DNA of 64,000 nt from Pelomonas sp. Root1444 (GTDB lineage: Bacteria; Pseudomonadota; Gammaproteobacteria; Burkholderiales; Burkholderiaceae_C), in the NCBI RefSeq assembly GCF_001426885.1, contig NZ_LMFP01000029.1, positions 73,088 through 137,087 of the forward strand, given 5' to 3'. Numbering within the stretch: the stretch's first letter is position 1; the number at the start of each line of letters is the position of its first letter. The notes beneath the pieces are model-generated. The model made no database searches and was not told where the DNA came from. It saw only the letters and a program-made list of their open reading frames with translations. A program made the position numbers and the translations under genes. Positions 54,412 through 64,000 of this stretch are shown piece after piece.

Positions 54412-55010
54412 CCTCGCCCTTTCGCCACCGCGCCGCCGTCCTTGCCCTGGCCCTGGCGGCGGCCCTGCCGGTGCAGGCCGTGCGCTATGAAGGCCAGGAC
54501 TTTCCCGACACGCTGCAGCTTGGCGGCAGCACGCTGGCGTTGAATGGCACCGGCAAGCGCCAGGTGGCCATCTACCCGCTCTATCTCGCCGCGCTCTACC
54601 TGCCGCGCAAGGCGACGACGCCAGAAGCCATCTACGCCCAGCCCGGCCCCAAGCGCCTGGAGATGCGCATCGTCATCCCGCTCGTCAAGGACGTGTCGAC
54701 GCAGGAGTTCGTCAAGGCCATCAACAAGGGCGTGCAGCGCAACACCACGGAGGCCGAGCAGGCCGCCCTGGCCGACCGCGTCAAGCAGTTCAATGCAGCC
54801 ATCAGCGAGGTGGGCCGGGTGAAGAAGGGCGACCTGCTCGTGGTCGACTACCTGCCCGCCCAGGGCGGCACCGTGCTGATGGTCAACGGCAAGCCCTGGG
54901 GCAAGCCGATCGAGGGCCAGGACTTCTACACGGCGTTCCTGAAGGTCTTCATCGGCGACAGGAACAGCGATGCGCACCTGCGCGCCGGATTGCTCGGCCA
55001 GCCGGGCTAG
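54408..55010 (+). CDS. Chalcone-isomerase-like secreted protein
   Basis: 200 residues, ATG overlapping the queG stop as ATGA. Signal peptide (AAVLALALAAALPVQA) followed by the chalcone-isomerase-like fold: DTLQLGGSTLALNGTGKRQ, VAIYPLYLAALYLPRKA and GKPIEGQDFYTAFLKVFIGD. Bacterial members of this PF16036-type family are periplasmic and not known to isomerise flavonoids; they may bind lipids or fatty acids. Co-transcribed with queG only by proximity. Confidence 0.88.
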   Translation: MTSPFRHRAAVLALALAAALPVQAVRYEGQDFPDTLQLGGSTLALNGTGKRQVAIYPLYLAALYLPRKATTPEAIYAQPGPKRLEMRIVIPLVKDVSTQEFVKAINKGVQRNTTEAEQAALADRVKQFNAAISEVGRVKKGDLLVVDYLPAQGGTVLMVNGKPWGKPIEGQDFYTAFLKVFIGDRNSDAHLRAGLLGQPG

Positions 55011-55040
55011 CATCAGCCACCCACCACAGGAGACCGACTC

Positions 55041-56006
55041 ATGCAACGCCGTTCCGTCCTGCAAGCCGCCGCACTTTCCGGCCTGACCCCGCTGGCCTGG
55101 GCCCAGGCCTATCCGAACAAGCCCATCCGCCTGATCGTGCCGTTCGCACCCGGCGGCACCACCGACATCATTGCGCGCATCATTTCCGAGCGCATGAACG
55201 GCATCCTGGGGCAGACCATGGTGGTCGAGAACAAGGCCGGCGGGGGCGGCACGGTGGGCGCGGCCGAGATCGTCCGAGCCGCACCGGACGGCTACACGCT
55301 GGGCGTGGCCACGGTGTCGACGACGGCGGCCAACCCGGCCATCAACCCCAAGATCGCCTACAACCCGCTGACGGACTTCACGCCCATCACCAATGTGGCG
55401 GCGACGCCCAACGTCATCGCCGTGCATCCGAGCTTCCCGGCCAGGGACTACAAGGGCTTTCTCGCCGAGCTCAAGAAGAACCCCGCCAAGCACAGCTACG
55501 CGACCTCGGGCACCGGCGGCATCGGCCACCTGCAGATGGAGCTGTACAAGACGCTGGCCGGCGTCTTCGTGCTGCACATCCCCTACCGCGGCGCCGGCCC
55601 GGCGCTGAACGACACGGTGGCCGGACAGGTGCCGATGATCTTCGACAACCTGCCGTCCGCGCTGCCCTTCATCAAGGACGGCCGGCTCATTCCCATCGTC
55701 GTCGCCGCGCCCCAACGTGTGGCCTCGCTGCCCAACGTGCCGACCTTCAAGGAAGTCGGCCTGGAGCCAGTCAATCGCATGGCCTATTACGGCATCCAAG
55801 GCCCCAAGGGCCTGCCGCGCGACATCGTCGACAAGATCAACGCGGCCGTCCGCAAGGCGGTCGAGATTCCCGACGTGAAGAAGCGCATTGAAGACACCGG
55901 CTCGCTGATCGTGGCCAACACGCCGGAGCAGTTCGCGGCGCAGATCGCGGCCGAGTTCGATGTCTACAAGAAGGTCGTGGCGGCGCAGAAGCTGAAACTT
56001 GATTGA
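55041..56006 (+). CDS. Tripartite tricarboxylate transporter receptor (Bug family)
   Basis: 321 residues. Signal peptide ending PLAWAQA, then the Bug signature [20 protein letters not shown] (about 24-43), [20 protein letters not shown] and a second loop [15 protein letters not shown], which together wrap the carboxylate ligand. No TctA/TctB membrane genes are adjacent, so it is one of the many orphan Bug receptors typical of Burkholderiales. Ribosome site AGGAGA nine bases upstream. Confidence 0.95.
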   Translation: MQRRSVLQAAALSGLTPLAWAQAYPNKPIRLIVPFAPGGTTDIIARIISERMNGILGQTMVVENKAGGGGTVGAAEIVRAAPDGYTLGVATVSTTAANPAINPKIAYNPLTDFTPITNVAATPNVIAVHPSFPARDYKGFLAELKKNPAKHSYATSGTGGIGHLQMELYKTLAGVFVLHIPYRGAGPALNDTVAGQVPMIFDNLPSALPFIKDGRLIPIVVAAPQRVASLPNVPTFKEVGLEPVNRMAYYGIQGPKGLPRDIVDKINAAVRKAVEIPDVKKRIEDTGSLIVANTPEQFAAQIAAEFDVYKKVVAAQKLKLD

Positions 56007-56007
56007 A

Positions 56008-56204
56008 GTGGAGCCCCTCGTCCAAGGAGTACCTTGGCCGGTCTTGCAGACCGCGCCGCGGCTTGCGCCGCAGCCCTTCGGCAGGCACATGCCGCCCACT
56101 GGGCGCCATGTGTCCAGCCTCAGCCCCCGGGGGGACGGCGATGCTTGCGGCATCAAGCCGCAAGCACATCGCCAAGGCGGGCCGGCTTGGGAGCGGCCCG
56201 GCGC
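56008..56204. repeat. Dispersed intergenic repeat, copy B
   Basis: Same orientation as copy A (45251-45364) and sharing all its blocks, but with about 80 extra bases in the middle (56044-56122, including TTGCAGACCGCGCCGCGGC). CCAAG (56022-56026) and CTTGG (56033-56037) form a small hairpin. It starts one base after the Bug-receptor stop and ends about 23 bases before the xerD start. Confidence 0.85.
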
Positions 56205-56227
56205 TCGGCCCGAACGCAACACGCGCC

Positions 56228-57115
56228 ATGGGTGACGGGGCTGCTGATCCTTGCATCGAGTCCTTCATCGAGGCGCTCTGGCTGGAAGACGGCCTGAGCG
56301 CCAACACCCAGGCGGCCTACCGGCGCGACCTGACGGCGCTGGCGATATTGATCGCACCGCGCCCGCTGGACAGCTGCACGGAGCACGACCTGCTGGAACT
56401 TGCGGTCGCCAAGGCGTCGGGCAAGACGAGCAGTGCCAACCGCCGCTTGTCGGCGGTCAAGCGCTACTTCCGCTGGGCGTTGCGCGAAGGCCGGGTGGCG
56501 GCCGACCCGACACTGAAGCTGACCGCGGGCAAGGCCGGGCACCGCAACATCAAGCTGCTCAGCGAGGCGCAGGTGAGCGCGCTGTTGGCCGCGCCTGACG
56601 TGAACACCGCGCTGGGCCTGCGTGACCGAGCCATGCTGGAGCTGATGTACGCCAGCGGGCTGCGCGTCAGCGAGCTGGTCACGCTCAAGGGCGCGCATGT
56701 CGCCTTCAAGGACGGCGTGCTGCACGTCACCGGCAAGGGCGGCAAGGCGCGCCTCGTGCCTTTTGGCGAGCATGCGCGCGACTGGATGGCGCGCTACCTG
56801 CGCGAGGCGCGTGCCGAGATCCTGGCCGGCCGGAGCAGCGACGACCTCTTCGTCACCGCCCGCGGCGCCGGCATGACGCGGCAGATGTTCTGGACCCTCA
56901 TCAAGCGGCACGCGCTGGCGGCCGGCATCACGGTGCCGCTGTCGCCGCACACCTTGCGCCACGCCTTCGCCACGCACCTGCTCAACCATGGTGCGGACCT
57001 GCGCGCCGTGCAGCTGCTTCTGGGGCATGCCGACCTGTCGACGACGCAGATCTACACCCATGTGGCGCGCGAGCGCCTCAAGGCGTTGCACGCCGAGCAC
57101 CACCCGCGCGGCTGA
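56228..57115 (+). CDS. xerD: Site-specific tyrosine recombinase XerD
   Basis: 295 residues from ATG 56228, giving the usual Xer length; the longer frame to 56003 runs through the dispersed repeat. N-terminal SAM-like DNA-binding domain (SFIEALWLEDGLSANTQAAY) and catalytic domain with Arg in ASGLRVSELVTL (about 139-150), HTLRHAFATHLLNHGADL (His-x-x-Arg, about 240-257), LLGHADLSTTQIYTHVA with His and nucleophile Tyr (about 262-278). Resolves chromosome dimers at dif with XerC. XerD rather than XerC is chosen from ESFIEALWLEDGLS and general resemblance; not a phage integrase, as no other phage gene is near. Confidence 0.87.
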   Translation: MGDGAADPCIESFIEALWLEDGLSANTQAAYRRDLTALAILIAPRPLDSCTEHDLLELAVAKASGKTSSANRRLSAVKRYFRWALREGRVAADPTLKLTAGKAGHRNIKLLSEAQVSALLAAPDVNTALGLRDRAMLELMYASGLRVSELVTLKGAHVAFKDGVLHVTGKGGKARLVPFGEHARDWMARYLREARAEILAGRSSDDLFVTARGAGMTRQMFWTLIKRHALAAGITVPLSPHTLRHAFATHLLNHGADLRAVQLLLGHADLSTTQIYTHVARERLKALHAEHHPRG

Positions 57116-57248
57116 GGGCTGGGCCTTGCGCCGCTTGCGCCGCGGCATCATTCGTTCAACCTGTCGGCGGGCCACAACACCCGCCCTCTGGACCGGTGCT
57201 GCCAGGGGCAAACTCCGCCGCCATCACAAATCCATTCCCGGAGTCCCC

Positions 57249-59618
57249 ATGGCCGCCCCCCGCCTGCTACCCGTTGCGCTCGCCGCGCTGAGCCTGTTCG
57301 GCACCGCCGCCGCCCTGGCCCAGGAGGCCAGCAGCCTCGAACGCGTGACCGTGGTCGGTTCGCGCAAGACCTTGCCGGCCGCGTCCAGCACCGACACGCT
57401 GGTGCCCGTCGACATCTATTCGATGAGCAAGGCTGCGGAGGGCGGTGGTCAATTCGACCTGGCGCAGACGCTGCAGAACCTGTCGCCCTCGTTCAACTCC
57501 ACCCGGCAGACCGGCGCGGACGGCGCCGACCTGATCGACTCCGCTGCGCTGCGCGGCCTGGGCTCGGACCAGACGCTGGTGCTGGTCAACGGCAAGCGCC
57601 GTCACACGGTGGCGCTGGTCAACCTGTTCGGCGCGCGCAACCGTGGCTCGACCGGCACGGACATGAACTCCCTGCCACTGCTGGCCATCGAGAACGTGCA
57701 GGTGCTGCGCGATGGCGCGGCGGCCCAATACGGCTCGGATGCGATTGCCGGCGTCATCAACATCCAGCTGAAGAAGAGGACCGGCTGTGAGGCCGTGGCC
57801 GGCTACGGGCAGTACTCGGCCGGCGACGGCAAGAACTACCTCGCCTCGGCCTACTGCGGCATCAAGCTGGGCGACGGCTCGCTCGGTATCACCGGCGAAT
57901 GGCAGGACCGCGGTCGCTCCAACCGCAACGACCCCAACGACGAGAACGTCGGCCCCCGCACCATTGGCGACACGGCGGTCACGAACAAGACGGTCTACCT
58001 GAACGGCGAGTTTCCACTGGCGGCACAGAACAAGCTCTACGTCACGGCCGGCGCGCAGAACCGCGACGCATCGTCCGGCGCCTGGGCGCGTGGCGGCGTC
58101 GGCTCCAGCGACGTGCCGTCGCGCAACTCCGCTGCCATGTACCCGGACGGCTTCGTGCCGTTCATCAACGGCAAGATCGAGGACCGCTACTTCAGCATCG
58201 GCTGGAAGTCGGCTATCGCAGGCTGGGACACCGACCTGTCGCAGACCTACGGCTCCAACAAGATGCGCTACAACATCAGCAACACGCTGAACGCATCCAT
58301 TGCCAACAAGGATCTGCTGGCGGGCGGCGCGGGGCTCAGCCCGACGAGCTTCGATGCCGGCGGCTTCGGCTTCAGCCAGGCGACGACGAACTTCGACGTC
58401 AGCCGCTTCTTCCCCGAACTGCTCGGTGGCAGCAACATCGCCTTCGGCGCCGAGTACCGCAAGGAGAAGTACGACATCGTCGCCGGCGAGCTGGGTTCCT
58501 ACCAGGACGCCGACGGCCTGAACTTCGGCGGCATCGCCGGCAGCCAGGGCTTCCCGGGCTTCCAGCCGGTCGACGTGACCAACCGCAGTCGCAAGAGCCA
58601 GGCCATCTACGCCGATTGGGAAGCCAGCTTCACGCCCAGCCTGACGGTCGATGCCGCCATTCGTGCCGAGCACTACAGCGACTTCGGCTCCGAGACCACC
58701 GCCAAGCTGGCCGGCAGCTACAAGGTGAGCAAGGAAGTGCTGCTGCGCGGCGCAGCCAGCACCGGCTTCCGCGCCCCCAGCCTGCAGCAGCTCTACTTCT
58801 CGTCCACATTCACCGATTTCATCAGCGGCGAGCCCGTGCAGGTGAAGCTGGCCCCCAACGGCAGCGCCATCCCGCAGGCCGCCGGGGTGCCGCCGCTCAA
58901 GCAGGAGAAGTCCAAGAACTTCACGCTCGGCCTCACCGTCAAGCCGAGTGCCGACACGTCGGTCACCGTCGATCTGTACCAGATCAACATCAAGGATCGC
59001 ATCGTGCTGTCGGGCCGCTTCACCGCCGACAACTACCCGCCGCTGGCGCCGCTGCTGAACAGCCTGGGCGTCGAGCAGACGGCCTTCTTCGTCAACTCCA
59101 TCAACACGCGCACCCGTGGCCTGGACCTGACCGCCTCCAACCGCATGAAGCTGGGCGCGGGTCAGCTCAGCACCTTCCTGGCGCTCAACATCAGCCGCAC
59201 GACGGTGACGGCCATCCACGCGCCGGCCGCGCTGCAGGGCTACGAGGACGTGCTGCTGTCGTCACGCGAGCGCCTCTTCATCGAGCAGGCCGGCCCCCGC
59301 GCCAAGGCGACGCTGGGCTTCGAGTACAGCCAGGGTGCTTGGACGGGCGAGGCCAAGATCATCCACTTCGGCAAGCAGACGCAAGGCGCCTTCACGGAAG
59401 GCATGACGCTGAACTACAAGGCGAAGACGTCGATGGACCTGGGGATGACATGGCAGGCCACGCCGGCCCTCAAGCTCAGCGTGGGTGGCAACAACGTCTT
59501 CAACGTCAAGCCGACGCGCCAGGACCCGCTCGAGACCGACAACGGCTTCTATTACGACAGCGTGCAGTTCGGCCTGAACGGCGCGTCCTACTTCGCACGG
59601 GCGCACTACCGCTTCTGA
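57249..59618 (+). CDS. TonB-dependent outer membrane receptor
   Basis: 789 residues from ATG 57249, directly before a signal peptide (LLPVALAALSLFGTAAALAQ). TonB-box-like ERVTVVGSRK (about 31-40), plug domain (about 50-175, with LRGLGSDQTLVLVNGKRRHT and LRDGAAAQYGSDAIAGVINI) and a 22-strand barrel ending in the terminal aromatic HYRF. No regulator, esterase or TonB gene adjoins it, so the ligand (metal chelate, vitamin or carbohydrate) is open. The upstream 133 bases separating it from xerD show no evident Fur box. Confidence 0.93.
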   Translation: MAAPRLLPVALAALSLFGTAAALAQEASSLERVTVVGSRKTLPAASSTDTLVPVDIYSMSKAAEGGGQFDLAQTLQNLSPSFNSTRQTGADGADLIDSAALRGLGSDQTLVLVNGKRRHTVALVNLFGARNRGSTGTDMNSLPLLAIENVQVLRDGAAAQYGSDAIAGVINIQLKKRTGCEAVAGYGQYSAGDGKNYLASAYCGIKLGDGSLGITGEWQDRGRSNRNDPNDENVGPRTIGDTAVTNKTVYLNGEFPLAAQNKLYVTAGAQNRDASSGAWARGGVGSSDVPSRNSAAMYPDGFVPFINGKIEDRYFSIGWKSAIAGWDTDLSQTYGSNKMRYNISNTLNASIANKDLLAGGAGLSPTSFDAGGFGFSQATTNFDVSRFFPELLGGSNIAFGAEYRKEKYDIVAGELGSYQDADGLNFGGIAGSQGFPGFQPVDVTNRSRKSQAIYADWEASFTPSLTVDAAIRAEHYSDFGSETTAKLAGSYKVSKEVLLRGAASTGFRAPSLQQLYFSSTFTDFISGEPVQVKLAPNGSAIPQAAGVPPLKQEKSKNFTLGLTVKPSADTSVTVDLYQINIKDRIVLSGRFTADNYPPLAPLLNSLGVEQTAFFVNSINTRTRGLDLTASNRMKLGAGQLSTFLALNISRTTVTAIHAPAALQGYEDVLLSSRERLFIEQAGPRAKATLGFEYSQGAWTGEAKIIHFGKQTQGAFTEGMTLNYKAKTSMDLGMTWQATPALKLSVGGNNVFNVKPTRQDPLETDNGFYYDSVQFGLNGASYFARAHYRF

Positions 59619-59642
59619 GCGCTGCGCTGAGAATCAGGGCCG

Positions 59643-60245
59643 ATGGACCACAGCTTCCTCTCGGCCCTGATCCTGCTGCTGCTGGTGCTCGACCCGCTCG
59701 GCAGCCTGCCCGTCTTCATCCCCATCATGCGTGCGGTGCCCAAAGAGCGCCGCACGCGCGTGGCGATGCGCGAGGTGGGCATTGCGTTCTGCGTGCTGTT
59801 CGCCTTCATGTTCCTGGGCGAAGGCTTCCTGCGCGTCATGCACTTGTCGGAGCGCTCGCTGGAGGTGGCCGGCGGCGTGATCCTGATCATCATCGCCATC
59901 CGCATGATCTTCGGTGGCTCGGGCGAATCGGCCTACGGCCTGGAGCCGGGGCGCGAGCCGCTGATCTTCCCGCTCGCCGTGCCGCTGCTGGCCGGGCCGT
60001 CGGCCATGGCGACGGTGCTGCTGCTGGCCTCCCGCCAGCCCGACCGCATCTACGAGTGGATCGGCGCGCTCAGCGTGGCTATGCTGGTGTCGGGCGTCGT
60101 GCTGGTCATGGCCGACCGCATCCGCAAGCTGCTGGGCGATTCGGTCGTGTCGGCCATCGAGAAGCTGATGGGCCTGGTGCTCACGGCGATTGCCGTCGAG
60201 ATGGTGCTGGCGGGGTTGAAGCGCTACTTCGTCGGGGGCCTGTAG
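59643..60245 (+). CDS. MarC family inner-membrane protein
   Basis: 200 residues, six hydrophobic segments. MarC/UPF0056 hallmarks: LLLVLDPLGSLPVFIPIM (about 13-30), a G-rich helix GGVILIIIAIRMIFGG and the second half FPLAVPLLAGPSAMATVLLL (about 109-128). Function of the family is unresolved. 24 bases after the TonB receptor gene. GGGGC/GCCCC (60261-60277) beyond the stop could form a weak hairpin. Confidence 0.92.
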   Translation: MDHSFLSALILLLLVLDPLGSLPVFIPIMRAVPKERRTRVAMREVGIAFCVLFAFMFLGEGFLRVMHLSERSLEVAGGVILIIIAIRMIFGGSGESAYGLEPGREPLIFPLAVPLLAGPSAMATVLLLASRQPDRIYEWIGALSVAMLVSGVVLVMADRIRKLLGDSVVSAIEKLMGLVLTAIAVEMVLAGLKRYFVGGL

Positions 60246-60285
60246 CCGGCCGAACGACAAGGGGCACCGCCAGCCCCGGTCCCAC

Positions 60286-60438
60286 TCACTTGTTCTTCAG
60301 CTTGGCTTCCTTGCCCTTGGGCAGGACGGCCGTCATCGGCGCCACCGGGCGGTCCGAGCCGGCCGCGGCCTTGCCGGGGGCGGCGTCCTTCTTGGGCTTC
60401 TTGGTCATCTTGTTGCCGCGTTGTTCTGTGTTCGCCAT
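60286..60438 (-). CDS. Small basic protein (50 residues), unknown function
   Basis: Starts at ATG 60438 with a strong ribosome site GGAGGA five bases upstream. The product begins MANTEQRGNKMTKKPKKDA and ends PKGKEAKLKNK; 14 of its 50 residues are Lys or Arg and there is no hydrophobic core, so it is probably disordered and may bind nucleic acid or a ribosome. It stands alone between marC (convergent) and an acetyltransferase gene on the same strand. Similar short Lys-rich proteins exist in other Burkholderiales, as far as I recall. Confidence 0.7.
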   Translation of the reverse strand: MANTEQRGNKMTKKPKKDAAPGKAAAGSDRPVAPMTAVLPKGKEAKLKNK

Positions 60439-60469
60439 CGAGTCCTCCGTGAGTGGTTGAAAACTGGAA

Positions 60470-61021
60470 CTATGCCTCAGCGTCCGCCTGCACCCGCGCT
60501 GGGCTGGCCGCCCATTCGCTGGCCGTGACGTCGTAGCGCTTGCAGTCCATGTCGTACCAGCGGCCCAGGCCGGTGAAGTGCATGCCGAGTTTCTCCATGA
60601 CGGCGGCCGACGCGGTGTTCTCAGGTTGGCAGACGGCGCAGACGCGCTCCGGCTGGAGTGTGCGGAAGGCCCAGCCGACCATGTGGCGCGCCGCCTCGCT
60701 GGCATAGCCCTGTCCCCAGGCGTCCTGCCGCAGCCGCCAACCCGTCTCCAGCGGTTCGGCCGGGTCGCGGTTCAGGTGCTGGATACAACCGGTCCCGATC
60801 AGCTCGCCGTCATCCCGCCGCATGAAGGCCCACCACGAATAGCCGAATTCGGCCCATCGAGCCTTGACGCGGTCGATCATCAGCTGCGTGTCGGCCGGCG
60901 TGTCTGGCCGGCCGGTGATGTACCGCATGACCACGGGGTCGCTGTTGAGGCGGTGCAAGCCTTCGAAGTGGCGGTCTTCCAGCGGCTCGAGACGCAGCCG
61001 GGGCGTGAGTAGGACGGTCAT
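60470..61021 (-). CDS. GNAT N-acetyltransferase (RimJ/RimL type)
   Basis: 183 residues from ATG 61021, where the fold begins (TVLLTPRLRLEPLEDRHFEG); an in-frame start at 61129 would add 36 residues unrelated to the fold. Acetyl-CoA-binding motif RQDAWGQGYASEAARHMVG (about 97-115) and VCQPENTASAAVMEKLGMHF (about 127-146) are clear. Acetylates an amino group of a protein N-terminus or small molecule; substrate unknown. Confidence 0.9.
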   Translation of the reverse strand: MTVLLTPRLRLEPLEDRHFEGLHRLNSDPVVMRYITGRPDTPADTQLMIDRVKARWAEFGYSWWAFMRRDDGELIGTGCIQHLNRDPAEPLETGWRLRQDAWGQGYASEAARHMVGWAFRTLQPERVCAVCQPENTASAAVMEKLGMHFTGLGRWYDMDCKRYDVTASEWAASPARVQADAEA

Positions 61022-61190
61022 CGGAACGAGTGCCTTGTCTGAGGAACTTGTGATTCTGAAAGCAGCGGCTCTCACGATTCGAAAGTCACTTTCCATATTG
61101 TGGGAGTGACCATTGCTGCGGCGCCGCAAAATTTCTCATTATGGTGAATGTAATTTCTCTATTTGAAAATGTGAAACCAAGTTATTGTTT

Positions 61191-61261
61191 TTGAACGAGA
61201 AATTTTTTAGTCTTGTATAAGACTTGAGTGTTCACAAGCTCCACGTCCGCCCTTAGTCTTG
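61191..61261 (+). promoter_or_regulatory. aceA promoter with operator-like palindrome
   Basis: The 100 bases before aceA are AT-rich. TTGAAC (61191-61196) and TGTATA (61214-61219) form a sigma-70-like promoter with a 17-base spacer. The perfect palindrome AGTCTT-GTAT-AAGACT (61209-61224) covers the -10 box, and its left half with flanks (TTAGTCTTG, 61207-61215) recurs at 61253-61261. A repressor bound here would block transcription. The shape fits operators of GntR/FadR-type dimers, but the regulator is not in the window. Confidence 0.6.
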
Positions 61262-61296
61262 CGTCATCGGTTTTCGATGTTTAGCCAGGAGCTTCC

Positions 61297-62595
<1,299 letters not shown>

Positions 62596-62626
62596 CTAGA
62601 GTCAGCGTCAACTCCTGACTTTTTAT

Positions 62627-62649
62627 GGCCCGCCTCGGCGGGCCTTTTT
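62627..62649 (+). terminator. Rho-independent terminator of aceA
   Basis: GGCCCGCC (62627-62634) pairs perfectly with GGCGGGCC (62637-62644) across TC and is followed by TTTTT (62645-62649), 32 bases after the aceA stop. The clearest intrinsic terminator in the window. Confidence 0.92.
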
Positions 62650-62694
62650 GCGTCTGTCACGGTCGTGTCATACGCGCGTCAAACACTTGCCGCC

Positions 62695-63513
62695 ATGAAC
62701 AACCCGACAACCACAACAAAGTTCAGTCCCGCAACCCGCCTGGGCGCTTGGTGGGCGCACCGGCGGGAAGGCAGGCAACGGCAGGCCTTGCGCGCCCGCT
62801 GCCCCTCGGCGACCCGCGCCGCCGCGCAGATCCCGACAGCCGTCTGTGCCGCATGGGCGCAACTGGCGCCCGATGAGTTTCCCGGCCTCGCCGTCGACGA
62901 CGACGCCTGGCTGCGTTGCACCATCGGCCTGGCGCAGTTCTTCGAAGCCTGCCGGCTGCAGCGCGAGCAAGGCCCTTGTGCGTTGCCCAGCAAGGCGGCC
63001 GACTCGGTCTGGCATGTCTGGCTGCGCACCGACCCGGCCGGCCTCGACGCCTGGCAGCAGCGCCACTTCGGCCAGGCGGTCCAACACCGCGAGGCCGAGG
63101 CCCTGGGCGCGCCGCTGGACGGATGCCTGGCCCGCACCTGGGCCGGCGCCTGCCGCAGCGAAGGCGGCAGCCCGGTCGCGCGGCGCCTGCCTCTGCTGTT
63201 CGCCCTCGACGGGCTGATGTGCGTGCCCACGGGCTGGGCCTATGGCCATGAAGGTGGCGCCATCGTGCACCGCCCGATCGACGGTGCGGGTCGGGCAAGC
63301 GGCGATGCCGTGCCGCATGCGGCGTTGGGCGTGTCCAGCCTGGCTGCGCTGGGCTTGCTCAGTGCGGCGGAGGTCGCCGCGATGCGCCGCCCGGACGATG
63401 GCGGTAGCGGCGGCTGGGCTGGCACCTCAAGCAGCGACGGCGGCGCCGCCAGCTGCGATGGCGGCTCGCCCGGTTGCAGCTGTGGCGGCTCCGGCTGCGG
63501 CGGCGGGAGCTGA
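62695..63513 (+). CDS. Uncharacterised protein with Gly/Cys/Ser-rich tail
   Basis: 272 residues from ATG 62695; a GTG at 62665 would add ten. No signal peptide. The middle (about 90-145) has ACALPSKAADSVWHVWLRTD-like sequence followed by a conserved-looking HFG, similar to the glycine-rich-domain proteins with a D-x-x-W-H motif. The end (about 235-272) is low-complexity with DGGSPGCSCGGSGCGGGS, four cysteines among glycines, comparable to tails of TIGR04222-type proteins. Function unknown. Convergent with the chemotaxis receptor gene, six bases apart. Confidence 0.72.
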   Translation: MNNPTTTTKFSPATRLGAWWAHRREGRQRQALRARCPSATRAAAQIPTAVCAAWAQLAPDEFPGLAVDDDAWLRCTIGLAQFFEACRLQREQGPCALPSKAADSVWHVWLRTDPAGLDAWQQRHFGQAVQHREAEALGAPLDGCLARTWAGACRSEGGSPVARRLPLLFALDGLMCVPTGWAYGHEGGAIVHRPIDGAGRASGDAVPHAALGVSSLAALGLLSAAEVAAMRRPDDGGSGGWAGTSSSDGGAASCDGGSPGCSCGGSGCGGGS

Positions 63514-63519
63514 GCCCCG

Positions 63520-64000
63520 TCAGCGCTGCGCGACGCGGAAGGCGCCCACCGCGCCGGTCAGCGTGCGCGCCTGTTCGCGCAGGCTCTCGGCCGCTGCGGT
63601 CGACTCCTCGACCAGCGCCGCGTTCTGCTGCGTGACCTGATCGAGCTGCGTGATCGCGAGGTTGACCTGGGCGATGCCGTCCGACTGCTCGGCGGTGGCC
63701 GTCGAGATCTCGCTCATGATGTCCTTGACGCGCTGCACGGCGCCGACCAGCTCTTCCATCGTGCGGCCCGCCTCGGCCACCAGCGTCGAGCCGGCCTGCA
63801 CGCGCTCGACGCTGCTGCCGATCAGGCTCTTGATCTCCTTGGCCGCGTCCGCCGAGCGGCCGGCCAGCGAGCGCACCTCGCTCGCCACCACCGCGAAACC
63901 GCGCCCTTGCTCGCCAGCGCGGGCCGCTTCCACGGCCGCATTCAGCGCCAGGATGTTGGTCTGGAAGGCGATGCCGTCGATGACGCCGATGATGTCGGCG
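63520..64000 (-). CDS. Methyl-accepting chemotaxis protein, 3' part of gene
   Basis: 160 C-terminal residues; the gene continues beyond the window. The hairpin tip of the signalling domain is visible at the start ([20 protein letters not shown], then [19 protein letters not shown]), followed by the descending helix with [20 protein letters not shown] and the end VGAFRVAQR. No CheR-docking pentapeptide at the terminus. Sensor part and ligand are outside the window. Confidence 0.95.
   Translation of the reverse strand, partial: ADIIGVIDGIAFQTNILALNAAVEAARAGEQGRGFAVVASEVRSLAGRSADAAKEIKSLIGSSVERVQAGSTLVAEAGRTMEELVGAVQRVKDIMSEISTATAEQSDGIAQVNLAITQLDQVTQQNAALVEESTAAAESLREQARTLTGAVGAFRVAQR

Noticed and set aside
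56003..56227. In-frame N-terminal extension of XerD (75 codons)
   Set aside because: It is the translated dispersed repeat; the same applies to the 30-codon extension of the kinase at 45301-45390.
56228..57115. Tyrosine recombinase considered as a phage or island integrase
   Set aside because: Length and motifs are those of chromosomal XerD, and no tRNA, attachment site or phage gene adjoins it.

Overview
The window is GC-rich DNA (sampled lines about 70-73% G+C) packed with short-spaced or ATGA-overlapping genes. The gene set points to a beta-proteobacterium of the order Burkholderiales: a Bug-type solute receptor next to xerD, a TRAP importer, AttEFGH-like export genes, a fused poly-HAMP kinase and an isocitrate lyase of about 430 residues. 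A Rubrivivax/Roseateles/Mitsuaria-like relative is my guess; no rRNA is present to confirm it. I recognised no tRNA, rRNA, CRISPR array or insertion sequence.

Layout. 1-2605 (minus): 3'-part of a NAD(P)HX dehydratase gene, a histidine phosphatase and a LysR regulator. 2745-8729 (plus): sugar-acid operon with TRAP receptor, IlvD/Edd-type aldonate dehydratase, FAH-family 2-keto-3-deoxy-acid dehydratase and the two TRAP membrane subunits. A secreted lactonase (8803-9930, minus) converges on it. Together they suggest lactone hydrolysis, acid uptake and two dehydrations, as in the oxidative (Weimberg-type) pentose route. 10086-15007: a beta-propeller sensor kinase overlapping an unusual REC-LuxR HTH-HisKA-HATPase-REC protein. 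15022-16070: a decayed toxin-like fragment, a secreted protein with exact 120-bp repeats, and an intergenic inverted repeat.

16071-18936 (minus) is the odd island: a NYN/PIN-like nuclease gene overlapping a NACHT-type STAND NTPase gene, with G+C near 50%, flanked by a short direct repeat. It is the best candidate for an undescribed (anti-phage or other conflict) system.

19021-28205 (minus): eight-gene operon with SPFH protein, ribbon-helix-helix protein, AttE-like ATPase, alpha/beta hydrolase, FtsX-type permease, AttH-like protein, DegT aminotransferase and ABC exporter. 28277-32411 (minus): miaA, an RluF-type pseudouridine synthase and mutL. 32462-38493 (plus): DedA, a tricorn-like protease and a Cache kinase/NarL regulator pair. 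38633-47838 (plus): a 2203-residue poly-HAMP hybrid kinase with a 12 x 276 bp tandem array, then a second hybrid kinase.

47835-57115: secreted Tyr/Pro-rich protein, cstA with its small partner, a phytanoyl-CoA dioxygenase-like gene, an amidase and tsaE (minus), queG diverging from tsaE, a chalcone-isomerase-like protein, a Bug receptor and xerD. 57249-64000: TonB receptor, MarC, a 50-residue basic protein, an acetyltransferase, aceA with an operator-like palindrome over its promoter and a clear terminator, a Gly/Cys-tailed protein, and the 3' part of a chemotaxis receptor gene. A dispersed intergenic repeat occurs twice (45251 and 56008), each time just before a start codon.
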